64,000 nucleotides of DNA, taken from Brachybacterium phenoliresistens (lineage in GTDB: Bacteria > Actinomycetota > Actinomycetes > Actinomycetales > Dermabacteraceae). Below the pieces are notes generated by a model that worked only from the letters and a program-made list of their open reading frames with translations, was not told where the DNA came from and ran no database searches. This document shows, piece after piece, positions 53,738-61,961 of the stretch (its first letter is position 1; every line of letters begins with the position of its first letter). The position numbers and the translations under genes were made by a program. The stretch covers positions 1-64,000 of the forward strand of contig NZ_KK069990.1 in NCBI RefSeq assembly GCF_000576425.1, in the 5' to 3' direction.

Positions 53738-55108
53738 GTGGTGGAGCATCCGGATCCCTGGTCGTGGCGCCAGGAGCTCGCCGAGCAGCTGGGCCCGCTG
53801 CTCACGGCAGGCGGCGGGCGGACGGGCGCCGCGCGCCGTCCCCAGGATGCGGGCGAGGCCCGGCCCGAGGCGGGCACGGCCTCCCTGCTGTCCGCCCTCG
53901 GCGGGCGCCTGGCCGAGGACCTCCGCGCCCCCGAGGACGTGCCGGCCCTGCCGGTCTCCGCGATGGACGGCTTCGCCGTGCGGGCGGCCGACGTCGACCC
54001 CGCCGGCCCCACCGTGCTGCCCGTCCTCGCCGACATCCCCGCCGCCCCCGGCGGCGCGCGGCGCCTGTCGCCGGGCACGGCCGCGCGCATCATGACCGGC
54101 GCCCCCGTCCCCACCGGTGCGGACGCCGTGATCGAGGTCGAGCGCACCGACGCCGCCCGGGCGGGTGCGGCGCCCGCAAAGGTGAGGATCGGCCCCGTCC
54201 CGCAGCTGCGCCCCGGGCGGCACGTGCGCCGCCCCGGCGAGGAGATCCCCCGCGGCGCGGTGATCGCCCCCGCCAGGCAGGAGGTGACGCCCGGCCTGGT
54301 GGCCGTGGCCGCGATGCTCGGGCTGGGCCGCCTGCCCCTGGCGCCGGGGCTGCCCTCCCGGACGCGGGCGGACGGCCCTCGGGTGGCCGTGCTGGTGACG
54401 GGCGACGAGGTCCTGCCCGGACACGACATCGCCGCCGGGCAGGCCGATGGCGCCGTCCGCGACTCCAACGGCGTCATGCTCGCCGCGGCCCTGGCGGAGC
54501 TCGGCGCCCGGGCCCTGCCGCGACGCTGCTCCGACGCGCCCGCGCCGTTCCTCCGATCCCTGCGCGAGGCCGCCGAGGAGGCGGATCTCGTGCTCACCAC
54601 GGGCGGCATCGGCCACGGCGCCTTCGACGTGGTCAAGGCGGTGCTCGGGGAGGGCGGCACGGGCGGCTCCCGCTTCGCCCACCTCGCCCTGCGCCCCGGC
54701 GGGCCGCAGGGCCGGGGGACGCTCGCCCGCGCCGACGGCTCCCTCGCCCCGCTCGTCCACCTGCCCGGGACGCCCGTCGGCGCCCTGGTCGGGTTCCATC
54801 TCTTCGTGCGCCCGCTGCTCGGCGCCGGGGAGATCACGCAGGGCGTGCTCGGTCCGATCCCCGAGGCCGCCCGCCCGCAGCCCGGCCGGCGGGGGAGCGG
54901 CGGCGCCGCGCAGACGCGGCTGCACGCGCTGCCGGCCGTCCTCGAGGAGCACGACGACGCCGGTCACGGGGCCCCGCGGGCGCTGCTGCTGCCGGGACGC
55001 CGGCTCGCGCCCTTCGCCCGCGCCGATGCCCTGGTGCTGCTGGAGCTCGCGCCCGGGCAGGAGGCGGAGGAGGGGGCGGCGGTGCCGGTGGTCCGGCTGG
55101 GGGCGTGA
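53738..55108 (+). CDS. moeA: Molybdopterin molybdotransferase MoeA (copy 1)
   Basis: This enzyme inserts molybdate into adenylated molybdopterin to complete the cofactor. The 456-residue protein has the MoeA motifs SAMDGFAV near 74-81, RIMTGAPVPTGADAVIEVE, TGDEVLPG, DSNGVMLAAAL, TTGGIGHGAFD and LPGTPVGALVGFHLFVRPL. A Pro/Arg/Gly-rich insertion precedes the C-terminal domain. The GTG at 53738 has AGGAGGA 7 bases upstream; a second GTG follows directly. Downstream is the small membrane gene on the other strand. Confidence 0.93.
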   Translation: MVEHPDPWSWRQELAEQLGPLLTAGGGRTGAARRPQDAGEARPEAGTASLLSALGGRLAEDLRAPEDVPALPVSAMDGFAVRAADVDPAGPTVLPVLADIPAAPGGARRLSPGTAARIMTGAPVPTGADAVIEVERTDAARAGAAPAKVRIGPVPQLRPGRHVRRPGEEIPRGAVIAPARQEVTPGLVAVAAMLGLGRLPLAPGLPSRTRADGPRVAVLVTGDEVLPGHDIAAGQADGAVRDSNGVMLAAALAELGARALPRRCSDAPAPFLRSLREAAEEADLVLTTGGIGHGAFDVVKAVLGEGGTGGSRFAHLALRPGGPQGRGTLARADGSLAPLVHLPGTPVGALVGFHLFVRPLLGAGEITQGVLGPIPEAARPQPGRRGSGGAAQTRLHALPAVLEEHDDAGHGAPRALLLPGRRLAPFARADALVLLELAPGQEAEEGAAVPVVRLGA

Positions 55109-55155
55109 GCGCTCGGTGATGCGCCCGGGCGCCCGGGGCGGGGTCAGCGATCGGG

Positions 55156-55467
55156 TCAGCCGGGAGAGCGGTCCTCGAGGCGCCGGCGAAGCGCCTCGTC
55201 CTGCGCCGCCCGGGCGGCGCGCCGGTCCCGGCGTCGGAGCGAGATGCCGCGGACCATCGTCGCGACCAGCACGATCCCCACGCCGGCGGCGGCTCCGAGG
55301 CTCAGCGCCGAGAGCCACGCGCTGTAGGTCCAGCCCGCCAGGAAGACCAGGGCGAGGGCCAGGATCCCCACAGGCCAGACGCCGATGCCGCGGTGGCGGA
55401 GGGCATCGGCGGACGCGATCGCGGCGAGGATGCCGACGACCAGGAGGATCAGATGCCAGAAGGTCAC
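55156..55467 (-). CDS. Small membrane protein, three helices
   Basis: This 103-residue protein has three hydrophobic segments (about 4-20, 28-48, 53-73) and an Arg-rich tail RRRDRRAARAAQDEALRRR. It starts with GTG at 55467, 6 bases after TATGCT, so its mRNA should be leaderless. Family unknown. It is convergent with moeA. Confidence 0.72.
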   Translation of the reverse strand: MTFWHLILLVVGILAAIASADALRHRGIGVWPVGILALALVFLAGWTYSAWLSALSLGAAAGVGIVLVATMVRGISLRRRDRRAARAAQDEALRRRLEDRSPG

Positions 55468-55473
55468 GATTCG

Positions 55474-55479
55474 AGCATA
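55474..55479 (-). promoter_or_regulatory. -10 box TATGCT of small membrane gene (leaderless)
   Basis: On the minus strand TATGCT ends 6 bases before the GTG. Confidence 0.55.
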
Positions 55480-55540
55480 ACCAGCCCCCGGGCACGGGGG
55501 AGACCTCCGATGTGCGGCACTCTGGACGACTGCAAAGCGT

Positions 55541-55546
55541 TATGGT
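55541..55546 (+). promoter_or_regulatory. -10 box TATGGT of peptide transporter operon
   Basis: TATGGT would start a leader of about 200 bases before the permease. The -35 is not clear. Confidence 0.4.
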
Positions 55547-55553
55547 GACCGAC

Positions 55554-55579
55554 GGAACCGTCCGGAACGGACCGGTTCC
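55554..55579 (+). promoter_or_regulatory. Hairpin in transporter leader
   Basis: GGAACCGTCCG (55554-55564) pairs with CGGACCGGTTCC (55568-55579) with one bulged C and a GAA loop. It sits at the presumed RNA 5' end and could affect stability or serve as a binding site. Confidence 0.5.
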
Positions 55580-55724
55580 TGACCCTCCTGCGTCGCGACA
55601 GCTCGGACCTCGAGCTCGACCCGGCACAGCGGCCGGAGCCTGCGGGCCCGGCGCGGTCGCCCCCGGTCCCGAGCGGGGCCCGGTCGACGAGCGGCACCCT
55701 GGGTACGGAAAGGAACACTTCGCG

Positions 55725-55760
55725 ATGATGCACAGCCTGGTGGGGAGACGACGTGATTAG
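55725..55760 (+). CDS. Leader peptide candidate MMHSLVGRRRD
   Basis: An 11-codon open frame begins ATG ATG after an AAAGGA site and ends with TAG at 55758-55760, overlapping the permease GTG (55753-55755) in another frame. Ribosomes terminating there could reinitiate on the permease, coupling the two. Alternatively it is chance. The three consecutive arginine codons are CGA/AGA/CGT types, which are rare in GC-rich genomes and could slow ribosomes. Confidence 0.35.
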   Translation: MMHSLVGRRRD

Positions 55761-56745
55761 GTTCGTCTCGCTCCGATTGCTGACCTACGTGATCCTGGCG
55801 TTCGTCGCCACGAGCTTCGCCTACCTGCTGGCGGCCTCGCTGATGCATCCCGAGGAGGTGCTCTACCCGCCGATCGCGACGCAGCCGATCCCGCCGGCGA
55901 CGGCCCAGATGTACCTCGACGTCCGCAACGTCAACCCGGACACCCCGCTGTTCGAGCGCTACGCGACGTGGCTGGGCGGGCTGATCCGCGGGGACCTCGG
56001 CGTGACCACCGGGACCAACAAGTCGATGGTGCCCGTGGTGCAGGAGCTGGCCACCAGGATCCCGATCAGCCTCCGCCTGGTGGTGCTGGGAACCGTCATC
56101 GGCACCGTGCTCGGCGTGCTGGTGGGCATGGTCTCGGCCGTGCGCCGGAACTCGATCGGCGACCGCGTCTCCACCTTCCTCGCCTTCGTGCTGCTGTCCC
56201 TGCCGACCCCCGTCGTCATCCTCATCGTGCAGCAGACGAACCAGGGCGTCATGGACCTCACCGGCTGGGGACTGCCGGCGATCAACCCGATCAACCCCCT
56301 GCTGGCGCCCGGCTCCTGGGAGTCCATCAGCTACCAGATCAAGGCGCTGGTGATGCCCACCATCGTGCTGGCGCTCTTCGCCGCCGCGTCCTACTCGCGG
56401 TACATGAAGGTCACGACCCTCGACGTGCTGGGCAGCGACTACCTGCGCACCGCCCGCGCCAAGGGGCTCACCCGCGGCCGGGCGATGACCAAGCACGGTC
56501 TGCGGATGGCCCTGATCCCGATGGGCCAGTACTTCGCCTTCGCGGTGGGGGCGGCCTTCACCGGGTCCCTGTTCGTCGAGCTCATGTTCAACTGGCAGGG
56601 CATCGGCCGCTTCGCCGTGTCCTCCATCGGCATGGCCGACGTCAACGGGACCGCGGGCGTCGTGCTGTACACGGCGATCCTGACCCTGCTCTCCGCGACC
56701 TTCGCAGACTTCCTGCAGGGTGTGCTCGACCCGAGGATCCGGTGA
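55753..56745 (+). CDS. Oligopeptide/dipeptide ABC transporter permease 1 (OppB/DppB type)
   Basis: This 330-residue permease has six helices, an N-terminal segment LRLLTYVILAFVATSFAYLL typical of DppB, and the EAA-like coupling loop DYLRTARAKGLTRGRAMTKH. The GTG at 55753 follows GGGGAG. The operon order is permease, permease, fused ATPases, binding protein, with the binding protein last. The substrate could be peptides, nickel or other small solutes. Confidence 0.95.
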   Translation: MIRFVSLRLLTYVILAFVATSFAYLLAASLMHPEEVLYPPIATQPIPPATAQMYLDVRNVNPDTPLFERYATWLGGLIRGDLGVTTGTNKSMVPVVQELATRIPISLRLVVLGTVIGTVLGVLVGMVSAVRRNSIGDRVSTFLAFVLLSLPTPVVILIVQQTNQGVMDLTGWGLPAINPINPLLAPGSWESISYQIKALVMPTIVLALFAAASYSRYMKVTTLDVLGSDYLRTARAKGLTRGRAMTKHGLRMALIPMGQYFAFAVGAAFTGSLFVELMFNWQGIGRFAVSSIGMADVNGTAGVVLYTAILTLLSATFADFLQGVLDPRIR

Positions 56746-56749
56746 CCCC

Positions 56750-57766
56750 ATGACGAATCCTTCCGACATGCGCGGCACCGACGAGGCCGCCCAGCTGCAG
56801 GCGCACTCCGACCCGGCCGAGAATCCCGTCATCGCGAGCGTCCTGAACGACCCGTCGCTCTCCGAGCAGGACCTGCCCCAGGGCGACGCCCGGGCGATCG
56901 AGTCCATGGGGCGCAGCGAGCTGCTGCGCCGCCGCTTCCTGCGCAACCGCAGCGCCCAGATCGGCATGGTCGTCTTCGCGCTCCTCGTGCTGCTGGCGAT
57001 CTTCGCGCCGATGTTCTACCAGTACGGTCCCTTCGAACGGGACCTGCGCAACGCGCTCAGCGGACCTTCGGCCTACCACTGGTTCGGCGTCAACGAGCGA
57101 GGCCTGGACATCTTCGCGCGCACCATGCAGGGCCTGCGGATCTCGCTGGTGATCGGTCTGGGGACCGCCGTGCTGACGTCCTTCCTCTCGGTGGTGGTCG
57201 GCATCGTCGCCGGCTTCGTGAGCAGCAAGGGCCGCTGGGGCGCGCTCGCCGACGGCGCGCTGGTCAACCTCATCAACCTGTTCCTGGTGATCCCTTCGCT
57301 GCTGCTGCTGATGCTGTTCAGCCCCGTGCTCCAGCAGCGTTCCTGGCTGTGGATGATCCCGCTGCTCGCCCTGTTCGCCTGGATGCTCACCGCCCGCGTG
57401 CTGCGCGCGATGACGCAGCAGCTCGTGCGCACCGAGTACGTCGAGGCGGCGAAGTTCATGGGGGTGCACCCCGTCGTCACCATGACCCGGCACATCCTGC
57501 CCAACATCGCCAGCTGGATCATCATCGACACCACCCTCGGCGTCAGCGGTGCGATCCTCGGCGAGACCGGCCTGTCCTTCATCGGCTTCGGCATCCAGTA
57601 CCCGCAGGTCTCCCTGGGCACCGTGCTGCAGGACTACAACATCTCGGCGCCGTACACCTGGATCCCGCCGGCCGCGGTGCTGGCCGCCCTCGTCATCTCC
57701 ATCAACCTCATGGGCGAGGCGCTGCGCGACGCCCTCGACCCGACCAGCGGCGCGAGCCGGCTGTAG
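56750..57766 (+). CDS. Oligopeptide/dipeptide ABC transporter permease 2 (OppC/DppC type)
   Basis: This 338-residue permease has a long cytoplasmic N-terminus (1-70, acidic and polar), then RRRFLRNRSAQIGMVVFALL and six helices. The coupling loop YVEAAKFMGVHPVVTMTRHI is present, followed by GAILGETGLSFIGFG, a hallmark of this subfamily. The ATG at 56750 lies 4 bases after the OppB stop. Confidence 0.95.
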   Translation: MTNPSDMRGTDEAAQLQAHSDPAENPVIASVLNDPSLSEQDLPQGDARAIESMGRSELLRRRFLRNRSAQIGMVVFALLVLLAIFAPMFYQYGPFERDLRNALSGPSAYHWFGVNERGLDIFARTMQGLRISLVIGLGTAVLTSFLSVVVGIVAGFVSSKGRWGALADGALVNLINLFLVIPSLLLLMLFSPVLQQRSWLWMIPLLALFAWMLTARVLRAMTQQLVRTEYVEAAKFMGVHPVVTMTRHILPNIASWIIIDTTLGVSGAILGETGLSFIGFGIQYPQVSLGTVLQDYNISAPYTWIPPAAVLAALVISINLMGEALRDALDPTSGASRL

Positions 57767-57779
57767 AAAGGGGGAGCAG

Positions 57780-59543
57780 ATGTCCGACACGATCCTCTCC
57801 GTCCGCGATCTCACCGTCACCTTCCCCTCCGAGCACGGCACCGTCCGCGCCGTGCAGAACCTCAGCTACGAGGTCCACAAGGGCGAGGCCCTCGCGATCG
57901 TCGGCGAATCCGGGTCCGGCAAGTCCGTCAGCTCCCTCGCGGTGATGGGCCTGCTCCCGGCCACCGCGAGCATCAGCGGCGAGATCGAGCTGATGGGCCG
58001 CAAGATCTTCACGCTCGACGACAAGCAGCTCTCCGAGCTGCGCGGGAACACGATCTCGATGGTGTTCCAGGACCCGCTGTCCGCGCTGACCCCGGTCTAC
58101 CGCGTCGGCGATCAGATCGCCGAGGTGGTCCGGATCCACCATCCGGAGCGGTCCGCCGCGGCGGCCCAGGCGCGCGCGGTCGAGCTGCTGGAAGCCGTCG
58201 GGATCCCCGAACCGGGGCGCCGGGCGAAGCAGTACCCGCACGAGTTCTCCGGCGGCATGCGCCAGCGGGCCATGATCGCCATGGCGATCGCCAACGAGCC
58301 CGAGCTGATCATCGCCGACGAGCCGACCACGGCCCTGGACGTGACGATCCAGGCGCAGGTCATGGAGCTGCTGAAGTCGGCCCAGGAGCTGCTGGGGGCC
58401 GCGACGGTGCTCATCACCCACGACATGGGCGTGGTCGCCGGCTTCGCCGACCGGGTCCTGGTGATGAAGGACTCGCGGATGGTGGAGACCGGCGAGGTCG
58501 ACGAGATCTTCTACCGGCCCCGGGAGAAGTACACCCGGGATCTCCTCTCCGCCGTGCCGCGGGTGGACCTCGCCGAGTCCGAGGGCACCGCGAGCGTCGC
58601 CGGCGCCGCCCTGCGCAGGGTCGCGGAGGCGGTCGAGGCCACCGAGCCGGCGATCCCGCGGGAGGAGCGCCCCGCCGTGCTCGAGGTCGAGGACCTCCAC
58701 CGGGTCTATCCGATCACCAAGGGGGCGCTCGTGCGCCGGAAGGTCGGCGAGCAGCGGGCGGTGGACGGGATCTCCTTCGACATCCGCGAAGGGGAGTGCG
58801 TGGCCCTGGTCGGCGAGTCCGGCTGCGGGAAGACGACGACGCTGATGGAGATCATGCAGCTGCGCACCCCGCAGCAGGGCGTGATCCGGATCGGCGGCAA
58901 GGAGACCGGCTCCCTCACCCGCAAGGAGCGCCAGGCTCTGCGCTCGGACGTCACCATCGTCTTCCAGGACCCGATGGCGGCCCTGGACCCGAGGATGCCC
59001 ATCGGCGACATCATCCGCGAGCCGATGCGCGTGCAGGGCTACAGCGCCGAGCGCATGGCCGAGCGCGTCGAATGGCTGCTCAAGACCGTGGGACTGCTGC
59101 CCGAGCACGCCGCGCGGTATCCCACCGAGTTCTCCGGGGGCCAGCGCCAGCGCGTGGGCGTCGCCCGGGCACTGGCCTGCGACCCGAAGCTGATCGTGCT
59201 CGACGAGCCGACCTCGGCGCTGGACGTGACGGTGCAGGCGGGCGTGCTCGCCATGCTGGCGGACCTCAAGACCCGGCTCGGCGTGAGCTTCCTGTTCGTC
59301 TCGCACGACCTGTCCGTGGTCCGCCACATCTCCGATCGCATCGCCGTGATGCGCCAGGGGAGGATCGTCGAGATCGGCGCGACCGAGGACGTGTTCTCCG
59401 ATCCGCAGCACGAGTACAGCAAGGAGCTCCTCGCCGCCGTGCCGATCCCCGACCCGGTGATCGCGCGGAGCCGGCGGCGCATGGTGCTGGACCGGGCGGC
59501 CTTCGAGGGGGCGGCCCCGGAGGACGGCTCCACGGCCGCCTGA
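57780..59543 (+). CDS. Fused OppD-OppF type ATPase
   Basis: This 587-residue protein contains two complete ATPase domains. The first has Walker A GESGSGKS (42-49), FSGGMRQRAMIA and LIIADEPTTALD; the second has Walker A GESGCGKT near 345-352, FSGGQRQRVGVA and LIVLDEPTSALD. A linker near 275-305 joins them. Each half ends with the short Opp-type C-terminal segment (YTRDLLSAVP; YSKELLAAVP). One chain supplies both ATPase subunits. The ATG follows AGGGGGAG. Confidence 0.97.
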   Translation: MSDTILSVRDLTVTFPSEHGTVRAVQNLSYEVHKGEALAIVGESGSGKSVSSLAVMGLLPATASISGEIELMGRKIFTLDDKQLSELRGNTISMVFQDPLSALTPVYRVGDQIAEVVRIHHPERSAAAAQARAVELLEAVGIPEPGRRAKQYPHEFSGGMRQRAMIAMAIANEPELIIADEPTTALDVTIQAQVMELLKSAQELLGAATVLITHDMGVVAGFADRVLVMKDSRMVETGEVDEIFYRPREKYTRDLLSAVPRVDLAESEGTASVAGAALRRVAEAVEATEPAIPREERPAVLEVEDLHRVYPITKGALVRRKVGEQRAVDGISFDIREGECVALVGESGCGKTTTLMEIMQLRTPQQGVIRIGGKETGSLTRKERQALRSDVTIVFQDPMAALDPRMPIGDIIREPMRVQGYSAERMAERVEWLLKTVGLLPEHAARYPTEFSGGQRQRVGVARALACDPKLIVLDEPTSALDVTVQAGVLAMLADLKTRLGVSFLFVSHDLSVVRHISDRIAVMRQGRIVEIGATEDVFSDPQHEYSKELLAAVPIPDPVIARSRRRMVLDRAAFEGAAPEDGSTAA

Positions 59544-59555
59544 GCGAGACCGATC

Positions 59556-59593
59556 CCGGGGCGCGACCTGCCACGATGCAGGTCGCGCCCCGG
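59556..59593 (+). terminator. 16-bp hairpin between ATPase and binding-protein genes
   Basis: CCGGGGCGCGACCTGC (59556-59571) pairs perfectly with 59578-59593. Placed inside the operon, it may end most transcripts and let the binding-protein gene use its own promoter, or stabilise upstream RNA. Confidence 0.75.
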
Positions 59594-59786
59594 TGCGTCG
59601 GGGCCTCGCCGTGTTGCGAAGCGGTAACAGGAACGCTGACATCCCACCCGGGATACCGACCGGTCATTAGACTCGTCACACCGGGCATGGACGGTGCTTG
59701 ACCCAGAAGGTTTCACACCGCATGTCCCGGTCTCGACCACGAAGCGGTGCTGAGCGAATCGGTGCGCGCGAATGAAGGAGAAACAT
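59594..59786 (+). promoter_or_regulatory. Promoter region of binding-protein gene
   Basis: TAGACT (59668-59673) is a possible -10; TTGACC (59698-59703) is a possible -35 for another start. Neither pairs well. The strong ribosome site GAAGGAG is at 59774-59780. Confidence 0.3.
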
Positions 59787-61538
59787 ATGCGTCTGACGCG
59801 TCGATCCATGCTGGGAGCGACGGCCCTGACCGTCTCGATGACGGCGCTGGCCGCCTGCAGCCAGGACCCGGGGACCGGAGGCGGCGGCAACGGGGGCTCC
59901 GACGGCGGCGGCGAGGAGGGCGGCGACGCTCCGATCGCCGCCGACTCCAACGACATCAACGCGAAGGACCGCTCCGAGCTCGGCGAGGGCGGCGCGCTGC
60001 GCCTGGCGAACAACGCCTTCCCGGCCAACTGGAACGGCTTCCACACCGACGGCAACGAGGCGAACACGTCCGAGATGCTCGCGACGATGTACCCCAGCCT
60101 CATCCAGTACAGCGCTGCCGGCGAGGTGACCCACAACCCGCAGTACGCCCAGCGCATCGAGCTCACCTCCGAGGACCCGCAGGTCATGGAGATCGAGCTC
60201 AACGAGGGCATGACCTGGTCCGACGGCACGCCGATCAACTACCAGTCGATCGCCAACGTCTTCGAGACGATGAACGGCTCCAAGCCCGACTACGCCATCG
60301 CCTCCTCCTCCGGCTACGACAAGGTCGAGAAGATCGAGCAGGGCGCGAGCGACCTCATCGCCGTGGTCACCTTCAAGGAGAAGTACGCGGACTGGATCTC
60401 CCTGCCGGGCGTCATGCCGGACTCCCTGGTCGCGACCGCTGACGCCTTCAACACGAGCTGGGCCGCCGAGCCGCTGGTCACCGCCGGCCCGTACAAGGTC
60501 GACACGATCGACGCCGCCAACAAGACGGTGCTCGTGGTGCCGGACGAGAACTGGTGGGGCGACAAGCCCCTCCTCTCCCAGGTCCTGTTCACCACCATCG
60601 AGGACCCGGCCGCGACCGCGACGGCGTTCCAGAACGGCCAGCTCGATGTCATCGAGACGACGGTTCCCGCCACGTACTCCGTGGTCGAGCCGCTGATCGG
60701 CAACGGGGCCACGCTGCGCAAGGCCGCCGGGCCGAACTGGACCCACCTCACCCTGAACGGCGCCGAGGGGCGCGCGCTGGCCGACCCGGCCGTGCGTCAG
60801 GCGATGTTCCGCGCGATCGATCGCCACGAGGTGTTCCTGTCCGTCAACGCGACCATGCCGTACCCGGACAACACGGAGCCGCTGAACAACCACCTCCTGA
60901 TGACGAACCAGGAGGGCTACCAGGACAACTCGGGCGATCTGGGCACGTACGACCCCGAGGCCGCCAAGAAGCTCCTCACCGACGCCGGCTACACCCTCGA
61001 GGGTGAGGGCGACGACATGAAGGCCATGAAGGACGGCAAGGCCGTCGAGATCACCTACGTCTACAACGACGGCTCGAAGACCAACGAGGCCGTCGTGCCC
61101 GTGGTCCAGGAGCAGCTCAAGGCCGTGGGCATCACCATGACCGTGCAGAAGGTCCCGCCGACAGACCTGTTCTCCAAGTACGTCATCCCGGGCGACTTCG
61201 ACGTCACGCTGTTCGGCTGGGTCGGCAACCCCTTCCTCTCCTCCGGCGACTCGATCTGGAAGACCGACGGCGAGCAGAACTTCGGGAAGATCGGCGATGC
61301 CGAGACCGATGCGCTGATCGACCAGGCCGCCGTGGAGACGGACCCGGCCAAGCGCCTCGAGCTGATCAACCAGGCCGATGCCCGGCTCTGGCAGCTCGCG
61401 GGCGTCGTCCCGCTCTGGCAGGCGTACGACTTCTTCGTGCAGAACGACGATCTCGCGAACTTCGGGGCCAAGGGCTTCCAGTCGCTGGACTGGACGAAGA
61501 TCGGCTACGTGAAGGGCTCTTCGAAGCTCGACGGCTGA
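59787..61538 (+). CDS. Oligopeptide-type ABC transporter substrate-binding lipoprotein
   Basis: This 583-residue lipoprotein has a Tat-like RRS signal and lipobox ALAAC with C24, then a Gly-rich linker (GTGGGGNGGSDGGGEEGG) and a family 5 solute-binding fold. NPQYAQRIELTSEDPQVMEI and MTWSDGTPINYQSI are typical. The mature domain likely captures peptides for the preceding permeases. The ATG at 59787 has GAAGGAG 6 bases upstream. A hairpin at 61557-61586 ends the unit. Confidence 0.95.
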   Translation: MRLTRRSMLGATALTVSMTALAACSQDPGTGGGGNGGSDGGGEEGGDAPIAADSNDINAKDRSELGEGGALRLANNAFPANWNGFHTDGNEANTSEMLATMYPSLIQYSAAGEVTHNPQYAQRIELTSEDPQVMEIELNEGMTWSDGTPINYQSIANVFETMNGSKPDYAIASSSGYDKVEKIEQGASDLIAVVTFKEKYADWISLPGVMPDSLVATADAFNTSWAAEPLVTAGPYKVDTIDAANKTVLVVPDENWWGDKPLLSQVLFTTIEDPAATATAFQNGQLDVIETTVPATYSVVEPLIGNGATLRKAAGPNWTHLTLNGAEGRALADPAVRQAMFRAIDRHEVFLSVNATMPYPDNTEPLNNHLLMTNQEGYQDNSGDLGTYDPEAAKKLLTDAGYTLEGEGDDMKAMKDGKAVEITYVYNDGSKTNEAVVPVVQEQLKAVGITMTVQKVPPTDLFSKYVIPGDFDVTLFGWVGNPFLSSGDSIWKTDGEQNFGKIGDAETDALIDQAAVETDPAKRLELINQADARLWQLAGVVPLWQAYDFFVQNDDLANFGAKGFQSLDWTKIGYVKGSSKLDG

Positions 61539-61556
61539 CCCCCGGTCATCCTGGCG

Positions 61557-61586
61557 ACGGCCCCTGCGCTCCGGCGCGGGGGCCGT
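61557..61586. terminator. Terminator after binding-protein gene
   Basis: ACGGCCCCTGCGC (61557-61569) pairs with GCGCGGGGGCCGT (61574-61586), including one GU pair, with a TCCG tetraloop. It lies between convergent genes. Confidence 0.8.
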
Positions 61587-61658
61587 TCCGCGTCCACGCT
61601 CAGGAGACGCCGGCACTCCTCGGGGTCTCCGGGAGCGAGGGGACCGGACTCGTCCTGC

Positions 61659-61961
61659 TCAGCCCCCGGCGAAGGGCGGCAGCACGTCCACGCGGTCGCC
61701 CGGGGCGAGCGCCCGCGTCCGATCGCGGCACACCACGGAGTTCACCAGCAGGCTGCAGCTGTCGAGCACCCGGGCGCCGGGCGCGTCGGTCGCGGCGCGC
61801 AGCTGCCCGAGCGCCTCGTCCACGGTGCCGGCGCGCAGGAGCATCCGCTCGGCGCCCAGGGCCGCGGCGACCGCGGCGAACAGGTGCACCTCGATCTCGG
61901 GGAGCGAGGCGCCGGTCCCGGGACCCGGGACCGGGGCGGAACGGGATTCCATGGCGCTCAT
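61659..61961 (-). CDS. moaD: MoaD-type molybdopterin synthase small subunit
   Basis: This 100-residue ubiquitin-fold protein carries sulfur as a thiocarboxylate on its C-terminal diglycine for molybdopterin synthesis. The tail is DVLPPFAGG, the canonical form. The ATG at 61961 overlaps the MoaA stop by ATGA; a second ATG three codons later is possible. The first 20 residues (Pro/Gly/Ser) precede the fold and may be an extension. Confidence 0.9.
   Translation of the reverse strand: MSAMESRSAPVPGPGTGASLPEIEVHLFAAVAAALGAERMLLRAGTVDEALGQLRAATDAPGARVLDSCSLLVNSVVCRDRTRALAPGDRVDVLPPFAGG

Noticed and set aside
52686-55108. The MDR oxidoreductase and moeA as one unit
   Set aside because: They are divergent and each has its own start signals.
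55541-55752. Known riboswitch in the peptide-transporter leader
   Set aside because: Only one hairpin is seen and no consensus of a known class could be matched by eye.
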